From Oscillospiraceae bacterium (GTDB lineage: Bacteria; Bacillota; Clostridia; UBA1381), in contig JAFLUR010000045.1 in assembly GCA_022508725.1 (NCBI GenBank), positions 1 through 11,566 on the forward strand: a stretch of DNA of 11,566 nucleotides, in the 5' to 3' direction. The position numbers and the translations under genes are program-made. The notes beneath the pieces are model-generated. The model was not told the origin of the DNA. It saw nothing but the letters and a program-made list of their open reading frames with translations, and ran no database searches. Of this stretch, positions 6,321 through 11,566 are shown piece by piece; position 1 is the first letter of the stretch; each line of letters begins with the position of its first letter.

Positions 6321-7409
6321 TTATACCGTTTGTGTTCCGCATTCCGAACAGAATTTGCCGGAAACCATTTTACGGCATTGGGGACAAAATTTATCCGCTC
6401 CGGACTGAGCTTCCGATTTGAGCCGTATAGGCTTTCCGCATTCCGGACAGAATTTCAGCTCCTGCGAATATTCCTTTCCGCAGCCTGAGCATATATATCC
6501 GGTATTGCCTTGAGGACCCGCGGAGAAATTTTGCGGCGGCATATTCGTTTGCGGAACGGTATACCTCATACTCTCAGCCATATGCTGCGCCGCCTGCATA
6601 CCCATGGCAAACTGCGCCGGCATGGCGGCAAAGGAAGAACCGCCGTTTTTCATTCCGTCAGCCATATTGACAGCGGTATATTTCCCTACATCGCCGACAA
6701 ACGACTGAGCGGCGACGGTTTCCGCCATCTTCTGCACATTTTCCGGATAATTTATGCTGTTTACCGATACATCGACAGCGCCCATGCCTATATCAAACAG
6801 CTTTTTGTCTAACTCCTCGCATATATACTTTGCCAGAGTGCGGTTATTTTTCTGAAGAGAAAACAGAACGTTGATCCCGACCGAATCGGCTCCGCCGAGT
6901 ATGGCCTCCGTAACGATGGGACCGATCTCGCCCATTATGCGTTCGGAGATATCATCAAGAGAATATGTGCTTTTTACTCCCGCGACTTTGGATATAAATT
7001 TCTGATAGTCGCGGAATTCTATAATAAGATTTCCGTTGCAGCCTACCGGTATTCCCGAGGGGACCTCCGCGGTCGGGATCATTATTCTCTGACGGGTCCC
7101 CCATTTAAGCAAAAGCTCCTTTGCGTTTACAAAATACACCTCGGCTCTCATGCCGGAGTCGCCTCTGAGTGAAAACACTCCTTTGAGAGTGGAAAGAAAC
7201 GGGACGATTTCGCTTGCTATATCAAAGCCTCCCGGTTCTTCAAACACTCCCTCTATTCTTCCGTTTGCGTAGAATACGGCTTTTTGTCCCTCGCGTATGA
7301 TCAATTCGGAGCCTTTTTTTATTTCCTTGCCGTTCCATTTATAAAACAGCGCGTCGTCGCGCGTTTCCTCCCATTCTATTGTGTCTTTTCCCTGACCGAA
7401 CCATGCCAT
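6321..7409 (-). CDS. ydjI: YdjI-like SPFH-domain protein with double zinc ribbon
   Basis: This 362-residue cytoplasmic protein belongs to the SPFH (flotillin-like) 'virion core protein' group that includes B. subtilis YdjI. The SPFH region is about residues 20-240. The tail is a Gly/Ala/Met/Gln-rich linker followed by two C-terminal zinc ribbons: Cys307, 310, 321, 324 and Cys342, 345, 354, 357. The start at 7409 (MAWFGQGKDTIEW) is preferred because GGTGA lies 5-6 nt upstream; the ATG at 7430 has no RBS. It overlaps the upstream gene by 71 nt, which implies translational coupling. In B. subtilis YdjI is recruited to the membrane by YdjG and YdjH; here only the YdjG-like partner is encoded. Confidence 0.87.
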   Translation of the reverse strand: MAWFGQGKDTIEWEETRDDALFYKWNGKEIKKGSELIIREGQKAVFYANGRIEGVFEEPGGFDIASEIVPFLSTLKGVFSLRGDSGMRAEVYFVNAKELLLKWGTRQRIMIPTAEVPSGIPVGCNGNLIIEFRDYQKFISKVAGVKSTYSLDDISERIMGEIGPIVTEAILGGADSVGINVLFSLQKNNRTLAKYICEELDKKLFDIGMGAVDVSVNSINYPENVQKMAETVAAQSFVGDVGKYTAVNMADGMKNGGSSFAAMPAQFAMGMQAAQHMAESMRYTVPQTNMPPQNFSAGPQGNTGYICSGCGKEYSQELKFCPECGKPIRLKSEAQSGADKFCPQCRKMVSGKFCSECGTQTV

Positions 7410-8631
7410 TGTTCTCACCAATCCTTTCATTGCGCCGGTTTATCGTTCCGGCAAACCGGTATTGTACCGAATTCCGTAAATTATCTGTTCCGCTCTCGTC
7501 GAATTCCGCCGCCGGCAGCCCATACGAAGAGGAATCGATCAAAGTCCGGTTATTCTCGCACGAGGCGATAAGCGCGGCTTCCGTATCATCGGCGGAAAAC
7601 AATATCAGACTGAGGGCGATAAGCGCGGCAATGATTATCGCGGCGGCGATTTTAACGGCGCTGTACGGGCGTTTGCCGCCGACCTTGCCGGTTTCGCCGT
7701 TTATTATGTACAGATATTTTTTTCCGGAATATCCGAACGAGGATATCCATGCCGGAAGAAGAAGATTTTTATATGTCACGTTTGAGTAATTCGTATTGAG
7801 TGAATGAATTTTCGCCTCATCGTAGCCCTTTCTTAAAATATCCGATTCGGCAAGAGAACGCAGCTTTCTTTCCATTTTCTTTTGCGCCTTTAAATACGAT
7901 GAATCTGCGCCCTCGGAATATTTCTCCGCGCTGAAGCCGGAAAGATACGCGGGGGAGTACGGGACGCAGTTATCAATCGTGCCGAACGGCAGGATCTTAT
8001 CGACGATTTCAGCGGTATCGTTTTGGAGGGCGCATATTTGGATATCGTCAAAGGAACGGGAAACGATGCCGCTTACATTGGTCCAATGAATTTTCGTATG
8101 CGTTTTGCCGTCCTTATCCTCCGTCGTATACCGCGTTCCGCCCTCGCCGGAATAGTGAGCGGTCGCATCGGCATCAAACGTCCAAAACGGAAGATATGTC
8201 CCGTCAAGGCGTCCCTCCTGATACGCTTTTTTCAATTTATTCGGAGCGAACCATAACCGTTTTATCCATTTGCGGAAATTTTCCCGGGCTTGGTTTTTAT
8301 CTGTTTTAAACGTGATAAGACCGTCCGGCGGTATTCCGGATATCTGCTTTTCGGCGTTTGTATTCGGTGATGAACACATGGGGCATCGTGTGGAGGTTTT
8401 ATTTCCTTCAAACAATATTTCGGCTCCGCAGTTTGAGCAGTATACCGTTTTTAATCCTTCGTATGTACCGGCGTTTCTTTCTCTTTGAGCGTACTCTCTG
8501 AAATCATGCTCCTCAACGTTGGGGTTTTCCGCGATGATTTTTTCGGGAGTACGGCATGACGAGCAGCAAAACTGTTGACTCTTTATATCAAATTCAATAT
8601 TTCCGCCGCAATTCTTACAAATAAAATTCAT
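7339..8631 (-). CDS. ydjG: YdjG-like zinc-ribbon membrane protein
   Basis: This 430-residue protein begins with two TFIIB-like zinc ribbons: Cys5, 8, 23, 26 and Cys65, 68, 83, 86. A soluble region of about 220 residues typical of the YdjG group follows (GTYLPFWTFDADATAHYSG, KILPFGTIDNCVPYSPAYLSGF, LLLPAWISSFGYSGKKYLYIINGETGKVGG). A single membrane helix lies at about residues 326-347, then a short tail whose last 22 or so residues are very basic and are encoded in the overlap with the SPFH gene. The RBS GAAGGA is about 7 nt before the ATG, and pspA ends 25 nt upstream. The likely role is the membrane anchor that gathers PspA and the SPFH protein. The basic tail may be a by-product of the overlap; a frameshift in the C-terminus cannot be excluded. 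Confidence 0.85.
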   Translation of the reverse strand: MNFICKNCGGNIEFDIKSQQFCCSSCRTPEKIIAENPNVEEHDFREYAQRERNAGTYEGLKTVYCSNCGAEILFEGNKTSTRCPMCSSPNTNAEKQISGIPPDGLITFKTDKNQARENFRKWIKRLWFAPNKLKKAYQEGRLDGTYLPFWTFDADATAHYSGEGGTRYTTEDKDGKTHTKIHWTNVSGIVSRSFDDIQICALQNDTAEIVDKILPFGTIDNCVPYSPAYLSGFSAEKYSEGADSSYLKAQKKMERKLRSLAESDILRKGYDEAKIHSLNTNYSNVTYKNLLLPAWISSFGYSGKKYLYIINGETGKVGGKRPYSAVKIAAAIIIAALIALSLILFSADDTEAALIASCENNRTLIDSSSYGLPAAEFDESGTDNLRNSVQYRFAGTINRRNERIGENNGMVRSGKRHNRMGGNARRRAVL

Positions 8632-8656
8632 ATAAAGATCCTTCCGTAACAGCGGC

Positions 8657-9376
8657 TCATACGCCCAACTCGTTTTTCAGCTTTTCAAGCTCGTCATCGA
8701 CTGAAGATGCTTTAGGCGAATCCGGCGCGCTGTCCGCATCCGAAATATTATAGGCGCCGTATTTTTTTTCAAGCTCGGAAAGGTCGTCGGCATCTTTATC
8801 CGAATTAAGCTCGACCATAGCCTCCGCCTTGTCAATACGTTTTTGGACCGCATCGAAAAGATTGTTCATATTGCCGATACCGGAATCCGAATCGAGCTTT
8901 TCCATAAGCTCCGCCTGTTTCTCTCTCTGCTTTGCAATAGCCGATTTGGCGTTAAGCTCGTTCATTTTCTTTTGCGCGGCGTTTATGTCGTCGGATAATT
9001 TTTGCGTCATATCGCGCATTTTAAGACTGTCCGCTTTTGCATTCTCGTAATTGCTTTTAAGAAGCTCGAGCTTGCCGGAAAGCTCCGCTTTGGCGGATAA
9101 AAATTTTCTCGCATCATCATCGTTTCCGGCTTTAACGGCGGCGGAAGCGTATTTTACATACTTTGCGATATTCGTCTCACATTCGGACAGCTCTCTTTCG
9201 GCGGCTTTTTCATTTGCGATAACGCCGGCTGTTTCGGATTTTACCCTCGCCAGATTTTCCTTTGCGTCGCGCAGATATTTTTCAAGAAGCTTATCCGCGT
9301 TTTTTTCCTCGGCGCGGCTTAAAACCGAATTTACGTTTGCGTCCATGATGTCTTTGAATCTGCTTATAATACTCAT
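8657..9376 (-). CDS. pspA: PspA/IM30-family membrane-stress protein
   Basis: This 239-residue protein of the PspA/Vipp1 (ESCRT-III-related) family binds and stabilises stressed inner membrane. The N-terminal amphipathic helix and first coiled-coil follow the family pattern: MSIISRFKDIMDANVNSVL, then KLLEKYLRDAKENLARVKSE. Long alpha-helical hairpin segments run to about residue 195, with the middle AAVKAGNDDDARKFLSAKAEL typical of the family. An acidic, Ser/Asp-rich linker leads to a C-terminal helix, VDDELEKLKNELGV, as seen in some Firmicutes PspA proteins. GGGAGG is 7 nt upstream of the ATG. It is the first gene of the pspA-ydjG-ydjI operon, corresponding to B. subtilis YdjF. No pspF or liaRS-like regulator is nearby. 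Confidence 0.93.
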   Translation of the reverse strand: MSIISRFKDIMDANVNSVLSRAEEKNADKLLEKYLRDAKENLARVKSETAGVIANEKAAERELSECETNIAKYVKYASAAVKAGNDDDARKFLSAKAELSGKLELLKSNYENAKADSLKMRDMTQKLSDDINAAQKKMNELNAKSAIAKQREKQAELMEKLDSDSGIGNMNNLFDAVQKRIDKAEAMVELNSDKDADDLSELEKKYGAYNISDADSAPDSPKASSVDDELEKLKNELGV

Positions 9377-9436
9377 AAAAATACCTCCCGATAACTTTTT
9401 GATTTTTTTATGTTTTTTACTGCTTTTTGCAAATCA

Positions 9437-9462
9437 ACGAGCCCGGATATCAAACAGGCTCT
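9437..9462 (-). repeat. 26-bp motif, copy 2, at the pspA transcription start
   Basis: This shares 20 of 26 bases with 96-121. Read on the minus strand it starts AGAGCCTGTTT almost exactly where pspA transcription should begin. In this copy GAGCC (9439-9443) and GGCTC (9457-9461) can pair, giving a 5'-terminal hairpin with a 13-nt loop in the pspA mRNA. It may be a stabilising 5' hairpin, a regulator site, or a solo insertion-sequence end. Confidence 0.45.
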
Positions 9463-9469
9463 AATGAAC

Positions 9470-9498
9470 ATTCTATCATAAACCGGCGTTTATTTCAA
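9470..9498 (-). promoter_or_regulatory. Promoter of the pspA operon
   Basis: On the minus strand, -35 TTGAAA (9498-9493) and -10 TAGAAT (9475-9470) are separated by 17 bp. The predicted start lies near 9463, giving a leader of about 87 nt before pspA. The form suggests the housekeeping sigma factor. A 12-bp palindrome AAAATCGATTTT (9503-9514) lies just upstream of the -35. Confidence 0.7.
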
Positions 9499-9546
9499 GA
9501 AAAAAATCGATTTTACCCGGAAACAAAGCAAATTTATAAAAAAATC

Positions 9547-9580
9547 AAAACGCCCGGACGCATCTTATTCCGGGCGTTTT
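9547..9580 (-). terminator. Intrinsic terminator of trpB
   Basis: AAAACGCCCGG pairs with CCGGGCGTTTT (11 bp) around a 12-nt loop. On the minus strand the stem is followed by TTTTGA and then seven T, 20 nt after the trpB stop codon. This is a textbook rho-independent terminator, and its A/T flanks would also stop transcription coming from the other side. Confidence 0.9.
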
Positions 9581-9599
9581 GTATTATTGACAGCGGTCG

Positions 9600-10982
9600 T
9601 TATTTATTCATGGGTATATCCGGAATACCGTCAAATCCGACCTTGAGATCCTCGTCGGTGGGAATATAGTCATCCATAAGATTATCATGGAATTTTTCAT
9701 AAGCCACCATATCGAAATATCCCGTTCCGGTAAGACCGAACAGTATGGTTTTTTCCTCGCCGGTTTCCTTGCATTTTAAAGCCTCGTCGATCGCTGCCTT
9801 TATCGCATGACTGCTTTCGGGTGCCGGAAGAATTCCTTCCGCCCGCGCAAATTGCTCCGCGGCTTTAAACACATCGGTTTGTTTAACCGAGATCGCTTCC
9901 ATATATCCGTCATCGTAAAGCTGCGAAAGTATCGAACTCATGCCGTGATAACGCAGACCGCCGGCATGATTCGGAGCGGGGATAAATCCGCTGCCGAGAG
10001 TGTACATTTTTGCAAGCGGACATACCATGCCGGTATCGCAGAAATCGTATTTATACCGTCCGCGCGTAAAGCTCGGGCATGACGCGGGTTCGACCGCGAT
10101 AATGCGGTAGTCGGCTTCTCCTCTTAATTTCTCGCCCATAAACGGAGAGATCAGTCCGCCCAAATTCGAGCCGCCGCCCGCGCAGCCGATAATAATGTCC
10201 GGCTTTATTCCGTATTTATCCATTGCTGTTTTTGTTTCGAGTCCTATGACCGATTGATGCAAAAGCACCTGAGCGAGAACGCTTCCGAGAACGTATCTGT
10301 AGCCTTCGGTTTTTGTCGCGGTTTCAACCGCTTCCGAGATCGCGCAGCCAAGGCTTCCCGTAGTACCGGGATGAAGCTTCAGAATTTTTCTGCCGACCTC
10401 GGTCAAATCGGACGGAGAAGGCGTTACGGACGCACCGTAGGTACGCATAACCTCGCGCCGAAACGGCTTTTGCTCATACGATACCTTTACCATGTAAACG
10501 CGGCAGTCCAAATCGAAATACGAGCACGCCATGGACAGCGCCGTACCCCATTGTCCCGCGCCGGTTTCGGTGGTAACGCCCTTGAGTCCCTGCTCCTTTG
10601 CATAATACGCCTGTGCGATGGCGGAATTAAGCTTATGACTTCCGCTTGTATTGTTTCCTTCAAATTTGTAATAGATTTTTGCCGGGGTATCGAGTCTTTT
10701 TTCAAGGCAATAAGCTCTTACCAGCGGCGACGGTCTGTACATTTTATAAAATTCCCTTATTTTTTCCGGAATTTCAAAATAAGCGGTAGTATCGTCAAGC
10801 TCCTGCTTTACAAGCTCGCCGCAAAAAACCGCGCCCAGCTCCTCCGCTGTCATGGGCTTCAGCGTTCCCGGATTTAAAAGCGGAGCCGGCTTGTTTTTCA
10901 TATCGGCTCTGACATTATACCAGCTTCTCGGAGCCTCGTTTTCGTCAAGATATATTTTATAAGGAATATTCTTATCCTGCAT
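9600..10982 (-). CDS. trpB: Tryptophan synthase beta subunit, TrpB2 type
   Basis: This 460-residue PLP enzyme is predicted to join indole and serine to make tryptophan. It has the extended N-terminus and insertions of the TrpB2 lineage (about 60 residues longer than ordinary TrpB). The PLP lysine is Lys117 in GSHKLNSA, the catalytic glutamate is Glu139 in TETGAGQWG, and the phosphate loop is GGGSN (269-273). TrpB2 proteins often lack the standard TrpA contact surface and may act on free indole. No trpA or other trp gene is present, which fits indole salvage. The start at 10982 follows GGAGG about 8 nt upstream; the upstream ATG at 11042 overlaps the -35 region and is excluded. It has its own promoter and terminator, so it is a single-gene unit. 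An activity on another acceptor substrate cannot be ruled out. Confidence 0.93.
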   Translation of the reverse strand: MQDKNIPYKIYLDENEAPRSWYNVRADMKNKPAPLLNPGTLKPMTAEELGAVFCGELVKQELDDTTAYFEIPEKIREFYKMYRPSPLVRAYCLEKRLDTPAKIYYKFEGNNTSGSHKLNSAIAQAYYAKEQGLKGVTTETGAGQWGTALSMACSYFDLDCRVYMVKVSYEQKPFRREVMRTYGASVTPSPSDLTEVGRKILKLHPGTTGSLGCAISEAVETATKTEGYRYVLGSVLAQVLLHQSVIGLETKTAMDKYGIKPDIIIGCAGGGSNLGGLISPFMGEKLRGEADYRIIAVEPASCPSFTRGRYKYDFCDTGMVCPLAKMYTLGSGFIPAPNHAGGLRYHGMSSILSQLYDDGYMEAISVKQTDVFKAAEQFARAEGILPAPESSHAIKAAIDEALKCKETGEEKTILFGLTGTGYFDMVAYEKFHDNLMDDYIPTDEDLKVGFDGIPDIPMNK

Positions 10983-11013
10983 ACACTTTCCTCCTCGTAT
11001 TATCATGAAAATT

Positions 11014-11042
11014 ATTTTATCATTATTTTGATATCTTGTCAA
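11014..11042 (-). promoter_or_regulatory. Promoter of trpB
   Basis: On the minus strand TTGACA (11042-11037), 17 bp, then TAAAAT (11019-11014). The leader to the ATG at 10982 is only about 25 nt, too short for a T-box or trp attenuator, so any control must act at initiation. Confidence 0.8.
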
Positions 11043-11055
11043 CTCTTAACGCGGA

Positions 11056-11105
11056 CAAAAATCAATTTTTCGTGAAAAACAATAAAACACGAAAATCGAT
11101 TTTTG
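11056..11105. promoter_or_regulatory. AT-rich imperfect palindrome upstream of trpB
   Basis: CAAAAATC-AATTTTTCGTG (11056-11074) is nearly the reverse complement of 11088-11105, with a 13-nt A-rich loop between. It lies just upstream of the trpB -35, where an activator or repressor could bind. It includes AAAATCGATTTT (11092-11103), the same 12-bp palindrome seen before the pspA promoter. Confidence 0.4.
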
Positions 11106-11125
11106 TTTATAAAGCGATACAATTT

Positions 11126-11158
11126 ACTCCCTCAGCCGGCACAGTCGGCTGAGGGAGT
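11126..11158. repeat. Perfect 13-bp hairpin between divergent promoters
   Basis: ACTCCCTCAGCCG (11126-11138) is exactly complementary to CGGCTGAGGGAGT (11146-11158) around a 7-nt loop. The hairpin lies in the 326-nt region 10983-11308 between the trpB promoter and the promoter of the truncated surface-protein gene, upstream of both, so it does not end either transcript. CTCCCTCAG-type hairpins resemble small dispersed palindromic elements I associate with Ruminococcaceae genomes; that link is from memory. Confidence 0.7.
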
Positions 11159-11209
11159 CATACATTTATTTTTGCAAAATTGATTTCCGGGACAAGAAAA
11201 GGAATAATA

Positions 11210-11238
11210 TTGACATATTACGGTTTTTGTAATATTAT
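11210..11238 (+). promoter_or_regulatory. Promoter of the truncated BspA-like gene
   Basis: TTGACA (11210-11215), 17 bp, TATTAT (11233-11238). A leader of about 65 nt and a GGAGG at 11297-11301 follow. The promoter appears fully functional although its gene is broken. Confidence 0.75.
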
Positions 11239-11308
11239 ATGTAATATACTCGGGCAGATGTAGGTTTGAGCTGCACATTTTCCATAAAAAAATTACGGAG
11301 GTATGAAG

Positions 11309-11419
11309 ATGAAAAAGGGAATTTTGAGTTTGGTTGCGGTACTGTCAATTTTGATTGGGTGTATGCCGATTGCGGTAAGGGCGGAAACAAGCGGTAAATG
11401 CGGTGCTGATGCGCTTTGA
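11309..11419 (+). pseudogene. 5' remnant of a BspA-like secreted surface protein
   Basis: Only 36 codons remain. They begin with a signal peptide (MKKGILSLVAVLSILIGCMP, then AVRA-ET as a likely cleavage site) and then SGKCGADAL before a TGA at 11417. The mature N-terminus SGKCG is typical of clostridial BspA-type leucine-rich-repeat surface proteins, which usually continue with a TWTLD...GTLTISG pattern; that continuation is missing. The start at 11309 is preferred over the ATG at 11303, because GGAGG (11297-11301) is then 7 nt away. The reading frame is cut off where an opposing transposase fragment begins, so the gene is dead unless the peptide itself has a role. Confidence 0.65.
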
Positions 11420-11566
11420 CATATGTCGAATCTATTTGAAATTCAATAGTTTCTTCGGCAAGCGGAGAAAATTTTTTGAAAATTGCACTCATTACTCCTT
11501 CACGAGCCCGGTTTCTGAAATTATTATATGCAGTATGCCACGGACCATATTTTTCCGGTAATTCAC
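11403..11566 (-). mobile_element. IS5-family (IS427-like) transposase fragment, cut by window edge
   Basis: On the minus strand the reading frame is open from the window edge and reads LPEKYGPWHTAYNNFRNRA, REGVMSAIFKKF, then IDSTYVKAHQH. This matches the end of the N-terminal DUF4096-like region (ELPEKYG-W-T-Y-RFR-W) and the first catalytic Asp of the DDE domain (DSTxVKAHQH) in IS427-group transposases. After HQH the similarity stops and the frame runs antisense through the signal-peptide gene and its promoter to a stop at 11235. The second half of the DDE domain, with the remaining catalytic residues, is therefore missing. The N-terminus lies outside the window. No terminal inverted repeat is seen at the junction, which argues for a deletion or recombination rather than simple insertion. 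Confidence 0.75.

Noticed and set aside
7431..7571. Separate small ORFs on the plus strand opposite the ydjG C-terminus
   Set aside because: They lack RBS and conserved sequence and lie antisense to a supported gene.
10983..11060. T-box or trp attenuator upstream of trpB
   Set aside because: The predicted start site leaves only about 25 nt of leader, with no room for a T-box, and the palindromes lie upstream of the promoter.
11235..11402. The C-terminal part of the minus-strand transposase frame as genuine protein
   Set aside because: Residues after AHQH are encoded antisense to a clear promoter, RBS and signal peptide and match no transposase pattern. The frame is open by chance.

Overview
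The window looks like chromosomal DNA of an anaerobic, probably gut-associated Clostridia member (Oscillospirales/Ruminococcaceae-like). This is an inference from four things: strong GGAGG ribosome binding sites with TTGACA-N17-TATAAT-type promoters, a duplicated-feoA feo operon ending in a Cys-rich FeoB-associated protein, a secreted protein with a C-terminal copper-amine-oxidase-N-like stalk domain, and a truncated BspA-like surface protein. No rRNA, tRNA or CRISPR array was seen.

Layout. (1) 1-260 holds no supported gene, only palindromes and two short repeats with second copies elsewhere in the window. (2) 261-2285 (-) encodes a secreted zinc peptidase-like protein with an HEFGH motif and a stalk domain. 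(3) The divergent intergenic region 2286-2643 carries a roughly 100-nt imperfect palindrome and the promoter of a DtxR-family regulator. (4) 2644-6190 (+) is a ferrous iron uptake locus: DtxR-type regulator, feoA, feoA, feoB and a small Cys-rich FeoB-associated membrane protein. Three copies of an 18-bp palindrome, RGTTAG-N6-CTAAYC, sit just after the predicted promoters of feoA and feoB. Their half-sites match the DtxR/IdeR half-site core but are set further apart. (5) 6321-9376 (-) is a membrane-stress operon in the order pspA, ydjG-like zinc-ribbon membrane protein, ydjI-like SPFH/zinc-ribbon protein. It resembles Bacillus subtilis ydjFGHI without the ydjH (TPM) gene, and the last two genes overlap by 71 nt. 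(6) 9600-10982 (-) is a stand-alone trpB of the TrpB2 type with its own promoter and an intrinsic terminator. (7) 10983-11308 lies between divergent promoters and contains two palindromes, one a perfect 13-bp-stem hairpin. (8) At the right edge the first 36 codons of a BspA-like secreted protein, with intact promoter and RBS, run directly into an opposing fragment of an IS5-family (IS427-like) transposase.

How the parts work together. The DtxR protein carries a Cys-Glu-His metal site of the iron-sensing type and probably represses feo when Fe(II) is plentiful, through the three palindromes. PspA, the YdjG-like membrane anchor and the SPFH protein probably form one membrane-associated complex. 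The trpB and peptidase genes look like independent units. Both edges show traces of mobile DNA.
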